57,670 nucleotides of DNA, from the NCBI GenBank assembly GCA_052169645.1, contig JBQNCA010000010.1, forward strand, positions 1 to 57,670, given 5' to 3'. A program made the position numbers and the translations under genes. This DNA is from JAIKWW01 sp052169645. Its GTDB lineage: Bacteria; Bacillota; Clostridia; Peptostreptococcales; Anaerovoracaceae. Below the pieces are notes generated by a model. The model searched no databases and was not told where the DNA came from. It was given only the letters and a program-made list of their open reading frames with translations. How positions within the stretch are numbered: the stretch's first letter is position 1; each line of letters opens with the position of its first letter. Below are positions 35,253 through 43,790 of this stretch, piece after piece.

Positions 35253-35471
35253 ATGGCTAACAAACTGCTTCAATACAAAGGATTTACAGGTTCGGCTGAG
35301 TTCTCGCCCGAGGACAACATGATGCACGGCGAGGTTCTGGGAGTGGACGCACGTATCGAATATGAAGGACAGACCGAAATTGAACTTGAATCTGATTTCA
35401 GAAACGGTGTGGATTTTTATCTTGCCAATTCCGAAGCGGAAAATCAAGAACCTCATTATTTCCAAATATAA
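35253..35471 (+). CDS. orphan HicB-like (RNase H fold) small protein
   Basis: A 72-residue protein with the YKGFTGSAEFSPEDNMMHGEV and LGVDARIEYEGQTEIELES pattern of the HicB antitoxin fold, up to FRNGVDFYLANSEAEN. HicB antitoxins bind HicA mRNA-cleaving toxins and carry a C-terminal DNA-binding tail. Here the protein stops right after the fold and no HicA gene lies on either side, so it is either an orphan antitoxin or has another role. It has a strong AGGAGG, its own promoter and a perfect terminator. Confidence 0.8.
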   Translation: MANKLLQYKGFTGSAEFSPEDNMMHGEVLGVDARIEYEGQTEIELESDFRNGVDFYLANSEAENQEPHYFQI

Positions 35472-35491
35472 TTTTTTTACAAGAACGATGT

Positions 35492-35520
35492 GACGAATCC
35501 GAAATTGCGGATTCGTCTTT
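35492..35520 (+). terminator. terminator after the HicB-like gene
   Basis: GACGAATCCG (35492-35501) and CGGATTCGTC (35508-35517) form a perfect 10-bp stem with a 6-base loop, then TTTT. Confidence 0.92.
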
Positions 35521-35633
35521 TAGTTATCTATTTTCTCAATTCGTTATTTCCCTTGAAATAACTGCTCTGCAAAGAATTGCAATTCATTTTCTCCATAATC
35601 TTTATCTTATATCTCATATACTGATAATAGTAT

Positions 35634-35661
35634 TTGCATTATGTCTTGCGGTAGATATAAT
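35634..35661 (+). promoter_or_regulatory. sigma-A promoter for the Mop gene
   Basis: TTGCAT at 35634-35639 and TATAAT at 35656-35661 with a 16-base spacer. The leader to the start at 35799 is about 130 bases and shows no riboswitch I can recognise. Confidence 0.5.
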
Positions 35662-35798
35662 TATAAGTGCAAGGGACATCCGAGGTTCTTAAAAATGCTT
35701 TATATCAAACACCGATGAATCCTTGCCGCAAAATGCAATTGCAAAATATATAAAATTAAATCCATTAAATCAAAAGATATCGAAAAGGAGATATTATT

Positions 35799-36209
35799 AT
35801 GAAAATTTCAGCAAGAAATCAGTTCGCAGGTAAAGTTGTAAAAATCCAGGAAGGCGCTGTAAACTCTATCGTAACTATCGATGTAAACGGAACTGCTTTA
35901 ACAGCAACTATTTCTAATGCCGCTGTAAGCGAGCTCGGACTCAAGGACGGAGCTGCCGCAACAGCTGTTATCAAGGCTACTGAAGTTCTTATCGCAAAGG
36001 GTGAGCTTCAGATTTCAGCTCGCAACAAGCTCGCAGGCAAGATTGCTTCCGTAGAAAAGGGAGCTGTAAACTCTATCGTTAAGCTCACAACAGGTATAGG
36101 CGATGTAACTTCTACAATTTCAAATTCTGCAGTTGCAGAGCTCGGTCTTGCAGAAGGCGTTGAAGCTGTTGCTGTTATCAAAGCTACTTCAGTAATGGTA
36201 GGCTGCTAA
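35799..36209 (+). CDS. di-Mop molybdate/tungstate-binding protein (molbindin)
   Basis: 136 residues made of two tandem Mop (TOBE) domains. Domain 1 starts ISARNQFAGKVVKIQEGAVN and domain 2, at about residue 72, starts ISARNKLAGKIASVEKGAVN; both continue with VNSIV and end in an AVIKAT(E/S)V segment. Molbindins bind molybdate or tungstate oxyanions at the subunit interfaces and buffer them in the cytoplasm. No mod or moa genes are nearby. AAAGGAG precedes the ATG. Confidence 0.93.
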   Translation: MKISARNQFAGKVVKIQEGAVNSIVTIDVNGTALTATISNAAVSELGLKDGAAATAVIKATEVLIAKGELQISARNKLAGKIASVEKGAVNSIVKLTTGIGDVTSTISNSAVAELGLAEGVEAVAVIKATSVMVGC

Positions 36210-36282
36210 TCCACCGTTATCTGAAAATTGATTGAAACACAGCTGTCTGCTGTGAAGTACTTCCTTTCATATGACAAATGTA

Positions 36283-36335
36283 CCGACCTCCAAAAAGTTG
36301 GATCAAAAAATCTAACGATTGGAGGTCGGTTTTTT
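36283..36335 (+). terminator. long terminator hairpin in the IS end, also after the Mop gene
   Basis: CCGACCTCC (36283-36291) pairs with GGAGGTCGG (36321-36329). An inner stem GTTGGAT/ATCTAAC extends it, and TTTTTT follows at 36330-36335. It would stop transcription entering the IS and also ends the Mop transcript. Confidence 0.8.
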
Positions 36336-36458
36336 ATGACAAAATATAGCTATGAATTCAAAAAAGAAATTGTTACCGCTTATCTAAATGGTGAAGGTAG
36401 CTATATTCACCTTGCTAAGAAATATGATATTCCTGATGAGCATATAATACGGCTGTGA
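36336..36458 (+). pseudogene. transposase OrfA N-terminal fragment (IS3 type)
   Basis: 40 codons with the N-terminal helix-turn-helix of IS3 OrfA (VTAYLNGEGSYIHLAKKYDIP). The rest of the gene has been lost and an early stop follows HIIRL. It is non-functional. Confidence 0.7.
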
Positions 36459-36526
36459 TTAAATAATTACAAATCTTTCGGTTTTCGCTTTGCTTCCCGC
36501 TCCTGTATTATATTCATCTGCAAATC

Positions 36527-38068
36527 CTAAAGGCTTATCTCATTTTCAAGACTTATGGCTAAAACTCTTTTTGTACAGTCTGTCAGTGCACAATTCTCGG
36601 CAGCTTCTTTTCCTACCGCTAATATATTCCCGTCCGCAGCTATAAGCGGAATTCTGTTTCTTTTATGCTTGGGGATTTTTCTGTCGGTCATAAAATCCTG
36701 CACCTTCTTGCTTCCGTTCAGTCCTCGAACTCTTATCCTGTCTCCCGACATACGATTTCTTATAATAACCGATGAATATTTTTTCAAAGCATCATAATCG
36801 AGGTAGAGCACATCTCTTTTGCGTTTCTTTAAAGATTCCGCTGAAATCAACTCAATATTAAGCCTTATACTCCCTGTAGCTATTACCGCTTTTCCTTTTA
36901 TATCAATTTCTTTAAAAGGAAAGCTTATGGGCTTTTCTATAATTCCCCTTGCTTCATCCCTCTTCAAAAACCAAAGCTTTTCATATGAATATCTGACAAA
37001 ATATTTTTTAGTCAAATCCGCTTCTTTCGATTCTTCTCCTGCATATATAAGCTCCATTATACGTTCTATATGCTGAGCTTCAATATCTCGTTCCAAACCC
37101 GCCGATGCTGCACTTATTCTCAACAGCCTTACAGCAACAGCCCTGTGTATTTTTTTTAAATCCCTCAAATTCAAACTTTTTTCTTCATTATTCCAACGCT
37201 TTATATACTCCTTTGAAGCAAATCCTCTCAAGCAGTCTTCATCCTCGACTGCTTGACTTGCCAAACGTATCAGTGACTGTTTTATCTCAGGGTTGAATTC
37301 TTTTTCAATTACAGGAATCAGATTTAACCTGATTTTATTTCGTGTATATATAGGAAGTAAATTTGTACGATCTATGCGAGGTCTTAAATCATAAGCTTCA
37401 CAATAAGCTTCAATCTCGGATCGCGATATATCCAAAATCGGGCGAATGATACGCACGGTTTTCGCCGCTTTATTATCAACTTCAAAATTCGAATTGTTAT
37501 CTGCTCCGGTTGTAATTTTATTCAAAAAATCTTCAATATCCTTTTCCGCTTTTTCAAGCTTTCTTACATACGAAATACCACCCAAGCCGTTAAGCCCCGT
37601 TCCTCTCATTATCCTCATAAGGACAGTTTCCGCCTGATCATCGCTGTTATGAGCAACTGCGACAGCTGTCGCTCCTACCTCTCGGCATATGCTTTCAAAA
37701 ATTCCGTAGCGAAGCCTTCGCCCCGCAAGCTCCGTACTCAAACCGCTCACAGCTGCATATGCATTAACATCCACTCTGCAGCTGCGGAATGAGGCTCCGC
37801 TTTTTGACGCAAGCAGCCCGGCATAATCCTCATCACCATTGCTTTCATCACCTCGAAGCCCATGATTGATATGTACGGCAATAATCTCCTTTATACCCAG
37901 TTCTGCTGAAAGCACTGTCAACGAATGAAACAAACAGACCGAATCCGGGCCTCCCGAAAGTCCTACAACTACAGAATCTCCCGCCTTTATCATACTATGC
38001 TTCCTAATTGCAGCCCTGACGCTCTCATGAACCTTCAGCTTTATTTCATTGCCATTGATATGACTCAT
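36527..38068 (-). CDS. tilS: tRNA(Ile)-lysidine synthetase TilS
   Basis: Converts the CAU anticodon wobble C of tRNA-Ile2 to lysidine. The PP-loop motif VVGLSGGPDSVC is near residue 34. IIAVHINHGLRGDES near 62-76 and AVAHNSDDQAETVLMRIMRGTGL near 130-155 are classic. The C-terminal TilS domains end with KKVQDFMTDRKIPKHKRNR near 450. At 513 residues it is slightly long, with an insertion near residues 165-195. The ATG at 38068 is preferred over 38083 because GGGAG lies 8 bases upstream. It stands alone, separate from ftsH, its usual neighbour in many Bacillota. Confidence 0.96.
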   Translation of the reverse strand: MSHINGNEIKLKVHESVRAAIRKHSMIKAGDSVVVGLSGGPDSVCLFHSLTVLSAELGIKEIIAVHINHGLRGDESNGDEDYAGLLASKSGASFRSCRVDVNAYAAVSGLSTELAGRRLRYGIFESICREVGATAVAVAHNSDDQAETVLMRIMRGTGLNGLGGISYVRKLEKAEKDIEDFLNKITTGADNNSNFEVDNKAAKTVRIIRPILDISRSEIEAYCEAYDLRPRIDRTNLLPIYTRNKIRLNLIPVIEKEFNPEIKQSLIRLASQAVEDEDCLRGFASKEYIKRWNNEEKSLNLRDLKKIHRAVAVRLLRISAASAGLERDIEAQHIERIMELIYAGEESKEADLTKKYFVRYSYEKLWFLKRDEARGIIEKPISFPFKEIDIKGKAVIATGSIRLNIELISAESLKKRKRDVLYLDYDALKKYSSVIIRNRMSGDRIRVRGLNGSKKVQDFMTDRKIPKHKRNRIPLIAADGNILAVGKEAAENCALTDCTKRVLAISLENEISL

Positions 38069-38100
38069 ACAAAATTCTCCCATCGTCTAATGAAACTCAT

Positions 38101-38149
38101 AAAAAGACGGTGCACTCTCAGGTCGCATGACTTCCTAAAGAGCGCACCG
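38101..38149 (-). terminator. terminator after metG-tatD
   Basis: CGGTGCACTCT (38108-38118) pairs with AGAGCGCACCG (38139-38149), with one G-T, around a 20-base loop. TCTTTTT follows on the minus strand. Confidence 0.8.
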
Positions 38150-38156
38150 CACAAAA

Positions 38157-38972
38157 TCATTTTATCCCATAAAAAAGCTTTGCCGTTTCACAGGTTGCTG
38201 CAGCCACCTCGTCAAAGCTCAAACCTTTAAGCTCTGCAATTTTTCGAATAGTATGAACTATCAAAGACGGATCGTTTCTCACGGCACTGCTTCCATACAT
38301 CTTATGAGACTTTTCATTTCTCGATTCGCTTCTCACAGGCTCCGGCGCAAGGAACGGTGCATCGGTTTCCACACACATATGGTCTAAAGGAATTTCAGCT
38401 AAAACCGACTTAGCCTTTTTATTGTTTCCGTAAGTCACCGAACCCGAAATAGAAAAATAACAACCTGATTTTAACAATTCTCTTGCCATTTCCGCACTTC
38501 CGGAATAACAATGCATTAAAACCTTGATTTTATCAAAGGCTTTTTCTTCCTTTAATATAGCGACAGTATCTCCATGAGCTTCCCTGTCGTGGATTGCAAT
38601 CGGCAATCCCAGCTTTTCCGCAAGTCTGATCTGCTCTCTGAAGCGCTGCTGCTGAATGCTTCTTTCCGTGCGCTCTCTGTAATAATCCAAACCTATCTCC
38701 CCGATAGCCGCCACCTTCGTATGTCCGGCAATCTTTTCAAGCTCATATAAGGATTCATCATTCATCTTATATGTTTCCTGCGGATGAAATCCTACAGCCG
38801 CATATATCCACGGATATTTTTCTGCCAATGCTATTGCTGCACATGAGCTCTCGAGATCGACCCCGGGATTCAGTACATATGATATTCCGCTCATGCGCAT
38901 TTGCTCAAAAACAGCCTCTCGATCGGCATCGAAATCTTCCAAATCCAAATGTGCATGTGAATCAAATATCAT
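38157..38972 (-). CDS. tatD: TatD family metal-dependent hydrolase/DNase
   Basis: A TIM-barrel metallo-hydrolase of 271 residues. FDSHAHLD at residues 3-10 gives the first two metal ligands. EIGLDYYRERTERS lies near 92-105, with HDREAHGDT near 128 and CVETDAPFLAPEP near 200. Members act as 3'-5' DNases or D-aminoacyl-tRNA deacylases. The start codon touches the metG stop, so it is translationally coupled to metG, as in many Bacillota. Confidence 0.94.
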   Translation of the reverse strand: MIFDSHAHLDLEDFDADREAVFEQMRMSGISYVLNPGVDLESSCAAIALAEKYPWIYAAVGFHPQETYKMNDESLYELEKIAGHTKVAAIGEIGLDYYRERTERSIQQQRFREQIRLAEKLGLPIAIHDREAHGDTVAILKEEKAFDKIKVLMHCYSGSAEMARELLKSGCYFSISGSVTYGNNKKAKSVLAEIPLDHMCVETDAPFLAPEPVRSESRNEKSHKMYGSSAVRNDPSLIVHTIRKIAELKGLSFDEVAAATCETAKLFYGIK

Positions 38973-40946
38973 TTACTTTACCCTTCCTCCTGACGGTGCA
39001 TCGGCAGTTACAAACTTCAAGCCGTCCTCAGAGTCCGCAAACAACAGCATACCGCTCGACATTTCGCCCCTGAGCTTAACCGGCTTGAGATTTGCCACAA
39101 CTACAACTCTTTTACCTACCATATCTTCAGGCGTATACCACTGTGCCACGCCGGAAACTATCTGCCTGATTTCAGATCCGATTTTCACTTGAGACACAAG
39201 AAGCTTGTCCGCGTCGGGATGCTTGCGGCAATCTATGATTTCACCGACTCTCAGTTCGACCTTATTAAAATCATCTATGCTTATTTCCGGATTATCTCGG
39301 GATATTTCAGTTTTAACCGCTTCAGTGTTTTCTTCCCTGCCGGCATCATGTGCAGCCTTTTCCTTTGCCTTAGCCATCTGCTCCGCAGTCATAGCCTCAA
39401 GCTCCGCCAATTCCTTTTCTATATCGAGTCTCGGAAATATCGGCTCGCCCCTCATCACATGCTTGCCCTGCATCATATCAAATCTTGCAGTATCTTCCCA
39501 CTTCACAGCCTCATCCGAAATTCCCAGCTGCGCCCGAATTTTTTCAGAGGTATTATGTATAAACGGATTTATCAGCACGGAAATTATTCTTATAGATTCC
39601 GCTAAATGATGCATCACCGTATCTAAACGAGGCTTTGCCGTTTCTTCCTTTGCAAGTGCCCACGGCATAGTTTCATCTATGTATTTATTTGTTCGGCGCA
39701 CCAGCTTCCAAATTTCTTCAAGAGCATTATTAAAACTGAAATGCTCCATTTCCTTTTCAACTTTTTCGGCTGTTGTAATCGCCATATCTCGCAGTTCTAT
39801 ATCAAAATTCTCATCTTCGGCAGGTTCAGGCACAATTCCGTTATCATATTTTTCTATCATTGCAACCGTTCTGCTTACCAAATTCCCTAAATCATTTGCC
39901 AAATCGTAATTAAGCCTGTTCAGCATAACTTCATTTGTATAGAGCCCGTCCTGTCCGAATGCGTATTCACGAAGCAAAAAATATTTAAGTGCATCTATAC
40001 CGTAGCGGTCGATAAGCTTCACCGGGTCGACGACATTTCCTCTGGACTTCGACATTTTACCGCCTTCCAACAAAATCCAGCCATGACCCAGTACATGCTT
40101 AGGCAGCGGCATGTCGAGCGACATAAGCATTGCCGGCCAAATTATGGAGTGAAATCTGACAATTTCCTTTCCAACTAAATGGACATCGGCAGGCCAGTAT
40201 TTTTTTGTCAGTTCCGAATCCTCATCGGGATAGCCAAGGGCGGTCAGGTAATTTGAAAGCGCATCCAGCCACACATAGATAACATGCTTGGAATCCTCGG
40301 GAATAGGTATGCCCCAGTCAAAATCAATTCTGGAAATACACAAATCCTCAAGCCCCTGCTTTATAAAATTTATCATTTCATTGCGCCTTGCATCCGGCTG
40401 AAGAAAATCGGGGGTTTTGTCAAACAGCTCGAGCAATCTGTCCTGATATTTTGAAAGCTTGAAAAAATATGCTTCCTGACTTACCTTTTCAACAGGTCTG
40501 CCGCAATCCGGACACTTCCCGTCAACAGCCTGAGTTTCCGTCCAAAAAGCTTCACAAGGGGTACAGTAAAGTCCTTCATATTCACCTTTATAAATATCTC
40601 CTTTAGCTTTCATTTTAAGGAATATATCCTGCACACGCTTTACATGCCTCTTCTCGGTAGTCCTTATAAAATCATCATAGGAAATCTCCATAGTCTGCCA
40701 GAGATTTTTTATTCTGCCTACAACATCATCTACATATTGCTGAGGGGTCACGCCGTTCTGCTCCGCAATCTTCTGTATCTTCTGACCATGCTCATCCGTA
40801 CCTGTCAAAAATCGTACATCATAGCCTGTCGCTCTCTTAAATCTTGCAACCGCATCCGCCATTACCGTGCAATAGGTATGCCCGATATGTAAATCAGCGC
40901 TCGGATAATATATAGGGGTTGTAATATAAAATTTTTTATCATTCAT
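38973..40946 (-). CDS. metG: methionyl-tRNA synthetase
   Basis: Charges tRNA-Met. The class I HIGH motif is in SADLHIGHTYCT at residues 17-28. A single zinc knuckle, with CTPCEAFW and CPDCGRP, lies near 127-148, and KMSKSRGNVV near 296-305. The C-terminal 100 residues form an EMAPII-like tRNA-binding domain (VELRVGEIIDCRKHPDADKL). The length of 657 is usual for this form. No T-box or SAM riboswitch is visible in the short leader; AAAGGAG precedes the ATG. Confidence 0.98.
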   Translation of the reverse strand: MNDKKFYITTPIYYPSADLHIGHTYCTVMADAVARFKRATGYDVRFLTGTDEHGQKIQKIAEQNGVTPQQYVDDVVGRIKNLWQTMEISYDDFIRTTEKRHVKRVQDIFLKMKAKGDIYKGEYEGLYCTPCEAFWTETQAVDGKCPDCGRPVEKVSQEAYFFKLSKYQDRLLELFDKTPDFLQPDARRNEMINFIKQGLEDLCISRIDFDWGIPIPEDSKHVIYVWLDALSNYLTALGYPDEDSELTKKYWPADVHLVGKEIVRFHSIIWPAMLMSLDMPLPKHVLGHGWILLEGGKMSKSRGNVVDPVKLIDRYGIDALKYFLLREYAFGQDGLYTNEVMLNRLNYDLANDLGNLVSRTVAMIEKYDNGIVPEPAEDENFDIELRDMAITTAEKVEKEMEHFSFNNALEEIWKLVRRTNKYIDETMPWALAKEETAKPRLDTVMHHLAESIRIISVLINPFIHNTSEKIRAQLGISDEAVKWEDTARFDMMQGKHVMRGEPIFPRLDIEKELAELEAMTAEQMAKAKEKAAHDAGREENTEAVKTEISRDNPEISIDDFNKVELRVGEIIDCRKHPDADKLLVSQVKIGSEIRQIVSGVAQWYTPEDMVGKRVVVVANLKPVKLRGEMSSGMLLFADSEDGLKFVTADAPSGGRVK

Positions 40947-41249
40947 TGCAATAACTCTCCTTTATCACTAAATCATACTACTTAATACATCCTTTTTCCA
41001 CATATTTTCACTCTTATTATCAGCTTTGAAGCATTAGACCTCACTTTTCGATAAACATAATAATTCTGAAGATTATTTCTCAAAAAAGAAAAACAGCCAT
41101 AGTCAGTGGCTGCTTTTCCGACCTCTAAAGAGTGAGTTCGGAGGTCATGTAGTATGTTAAGAGTGAGTTAATGGCGATTGTTATTCTCCCCCACTCTCTA
41201 CATTATAGGGTTCGTCCCCGAATTATACTATTGACCAAAAAGTATAATT
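40947..41249. other. spacer between metG and the MalT-like gene
   Basis: About 300 bases. It holds the terminator at 41081-41112, a hairpin GACCTC/GAGGTC at about 41120-41146, and a direct repeat of AGAGTGAGTT (near 41130 and 41160). No gene with a ribosome site is visible. The arrangement resembles remnants of small hairpin-rich loci such as type I toxin-antitoxin genes, but no toxin peptide is present. Confidence 0.4.
41081..41112 (-). terminator. terminator after the MalT-like gene
   Basis: CAGCCA (41094-41099) pairs with TGGCTG (41107-41112). On the minus strand TTTTTCTTTTTTG follows. Confidence 0.75.
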
Positions 41250-43733
41250 TTATATTTTTCGTTGTATACTCTTATATACAGCTATCGCATCCGATTTTTT
41301 ATTTACATTCAACTTGCTGTATGCTGAAGATATATGCTTTTTTATCGTGGAATGTGATACAAACAGAATTTTTGAAATGGCATCAGCCGTATATCCTTCG
41401 CAAACCAAGTCCATAACCTCACGCTCTCTTTTTGAAAGAGGTATCAGCTGATGGTCTTTGGAATAAAGTTTTTTTGTAGCTGCATATTTTTCCGCCATGT
41501 CTATGATTTTAAACGCCATCGGTGTTCCGATTTCTTTCATCAGAGGAATTGCCGTATACACATTTTCCGACAATATCACATAGCAATCATCCGCTTCGGC
41601 AAAAGCCAACGCCTTCTTCATATAGTCGACAGCTTTGTCATGATTTCCACGGTGATAAGAGGCTATCGCTCCATACATGTAAAAGACCATTGTTCCCATA
41701 GCCTTTTCGCCTCTGATATAAAAATCGAGCAACTGTGCACTCAGCTTTTCCAGCTTTTCGTAAGCCCCCAGCTCCATAGCAATCTTTGCACTTATCAAAT
41801 AGGCGCTGTCTCTTGCGGGAGACATAAACTTGGTTTGAGACAAATCCGCCTGCAACAGCCATTGAGGTACAAATTCCGCTCTTCCCATATATGCAAACAT
41901 ATAACCTATGATAATCTCATAGCAATTCAGAAATATCGGATTTCCGTAACGCTCAATTTCTCTGACCAAACGCACCAAAATCTCATCTATTTCCCTCGTT
42001 CTCCCCTGAAATATAAACAATCTCACGAGCAGAAAAGATATTGATAAAATTATTCCGAACTGATCCCTGGTCTGCGCTTTATAAAGGGCATTATAGGCAA
42101 GGCTCTCAGCCTTTTCCAGATTTCCCGTCATATACTCGTACTCAGCTCTCAAATGTTGTTCAAAGCCCGCCCCGCATCCGTTAGCGATATGGTTGAATAT
42201 TCCGAATTCACGTTCAACCAACTCGACTATCTCTATCATATCACCCTTACGTTTATGATAAAGTGACATCGTGAGAGGCACTCCGAAGGTTATAATCATG
42301 TCCGAATCGAAAATTTGTGAAGTTCCGCCGTCAAAATATTCATTGGCTCTCTCGTAACATTCAAACATTTCCTTCAAATCGTTAAACGCATATATACTTT
42401 CTATCAGTGCTATTTCTCCGAAAATCTGATTTTCCTCTCGCAGATCATAACGCTGATTTATATAAAATTCCTTAGCTTCTCTCAGCATATTTGCTCCGTT
42501 TTGCATATCTATATTCAAACTGTATGAATAGATATATGTAAGATAGGCAAAAGGTCTTGAAAGTCTTACGTTCATAGGCATCTGATCAAACGCACGTCTG
42601 ACAGCCTCCGGAGCAAAATTCATAAGGCTGCCGGAATGGCGCTCCGACATTACATCCAAAACTCTGACATGTTTGCCGCATTTTGAAAATGCGCTTATTG
42701 CCGCAATTCGGTTGCCCGTCATCTGCGCATAATTGCCTATACGTTCATAAATATCGTCCGTCGAAATATCGGATTTTGCGAGTTCCTCGTCCAACATAAG
42801 CCTGAGCATAGTGTGGAAGCCGTAGAATCCCGATTCGGCATCATATTTTGTAAAGCAATGTGCGTCATATATACGCTTTACCAAATCACGCACACTGTTA
42901 TCGCTCACTATATACTCAGCCTGATCCAGAGTAAAAGCATCAAGCTTTGACAATATCATGAGCTGCCTTTTCTGAGTTTCATTGAAGCTTTCATATACGG
43001 CACTTCGCATCAGCGCCGTTCCCGACTTCATATCGTCAAAGCTGCCGTAAGCCTTATGATGCATAAGCGCCAGATAGATACCTGCTATCCAACCCTTTGT
43101 TTTATAATATAAAAGCTCTATTTCTTCATTACTCAGAGGATCGTCGTTAAGGATAAAAAAATTTTCCATTTCCAGCTTGGAAAACTCAAAATTTCTTTGA
43201 GTCATAAGCTTTATACTGCCTTTTTTCAGCAGCGCATCAACATCTATGGTAGGCTCGTTTCTCGATATAGCTACAATGTGCAAACCTTTTATATCGCTAA
43301 GCGCAATATCCTCTATTATATTTTTCAAATAGCTGCTCGTACATCTGTGAACATCATCAAAGATTACAACCGTTTCCTTTTCTATATACGAACTGACTAT
43401 ATCAACCAAACGATCCAAATCCGACTTTCCATAAGGCAACCCATATTTGAGAAGCTTTTTGCTCAATTCGGAATTCATGCTTTCAAGCTTTTTGCAAAAA
43501 CGTGCCCATTCCCAGATGTCCTCGGTATCCTCCTGATCGAACATAAACCAGAAATAACGGATATTGCGCTTTTTTCGTATATAGTTCCGAACGGCGGTAG
43601 TCTTTCCGAAACCCATACCTGAAACGATAAAGAACAGCGGTGTATTAAAAATCCCGTCCAGCTTTTTCTTTATATGGTCTCTATGGAGAAGCTTTGGCTT
43701 TATAAAATTTCTTGATGTCAGATTTGAAGTCAT
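41250..43733 (-). CDS. MalT-like LuxR family ATP-dependent transcriptional regulator
   Basis: An 827-residue signal-transduction ATPase (STAND/LAL type). Walker A GMGFGKTT is at residues 39-46, and Walker B with VVIFDDVHRC near 119-128. The middle 400 residues are helical repeats of the TPR kind, for inducer or partner binding. The C-terminus carries a LuxR helix-turn-helix: LSKREREVMDLVCEGYTADA, then LFVSHSTIKKHISSAYSKLNV. Such proteins bind a small ligand, oligomerise with ATP and activate promoters. It lies 58 bases downstream of wecB in the same direction, and AAGGAG precedes the ATG. The ligand and targets are unknown. Confidence 0.92.
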   Translation of the reverse strand: MTSNLTSRNFIKPKLLHRDHIKKKLDGIFNTPLFFIVSGMGFGKTTAVRNYIRKKRNIRYFWFMFDQEDTEDIWEWARFCKKLESMNSELSKKLLKYGLPYGKSDLDRLVDIVSSYIEKETVVIFDDVHRCTSSYLKNIIEDIALSDIKGLHIVAISRNEPTIDVDALLKKGSIKLMTQRNFEFSKLEMENFFILNDDPLSNEEIELLYYKTKGWIAGIYLALMHHKAYGSFDDMKSGTALMRSAVYESFNETQKRQLMILSKLDAFTLDQAEYIVSDNSVRDLVKRIYDAHCFTKYDAESGFYGFHTMLRLMLDEELAKSDISTDDIYERIGNYAQMTGNRIAAISAFSKCGKHVRVLDVMSERHSGSLMNFAPEAVRRAFDQMPMNVRLSRPFAYLTYIYSYSLNIDMQNGANMLREAKEFYINQRYDLREENQIFGEIALIESIYAFNDLKEMFECYERANEYFDGGTSQIFDSDMIITFGVPLTMSLYHKRKGDMIEIVELVEREFGIFNHIANGCGAGFEQHLRAEYEYMTGNLEKAESLAYNALYKAQTRDQFGIILSISFLLVRLFIFQGRTREIDEILVRLVREIERYGNPIFLNCYEIIIGYMFAYMGRAEFVPQWLLQADLSQTKFMSPARDSAYLISAKIAMELGAYEKLEKLSAQLLDFYIRGEKAMGTMVFYMYGAIASYHRGNHDKAVDYMKKALAFAEADDCYVILSENVYTAIPLMKEIGTPMAFKIIDMAEKYAATKKLYSKDHQLIPLSKREREVMDLVCEGYTADAISKILFVSHSTIKKHISSAYSKLNVNKKSDAIAVYKSIQRKI

Positions 43734-43790
43734 TTTAATTCTCCTTGTAACAGATTAAGCTGTATCAAGGCAAATCGCCTCAAATTAAAT

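Larger units (their letters stand above)
36279..36458 (+). mobile_element. truncated IS3-family left end with orfA fragment
   Basis: From 36279 the sequence starts like an IS150/IS3 terminal repeat (TGTACCGACCTCC), then contains a strong hairpin and a short transposase start. The reading frame MTKYSYEFKKEIVTAYLNGE (36336 on) is the helix-turn-helix beginning of IS3-type OrfA. It stops after 40 codons at 36458, and no OrfB or right end is seen, so the element is a relic. Confidence 0.65.

Noticed and set aside
40947..41080. T-box or SAM riboswitch for metG (also looked for at lysS and brnQ)
   Set aside because: No TGGNACCGCG-type box or SAM core is found on the proper strand, and the metG leader is short.
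41171..41416. 81-codon plus-strand frame overlapping the MalT-like gene end
   Set aside because: No ribosome site; most of it is antisense to the conserved LuxR domain.
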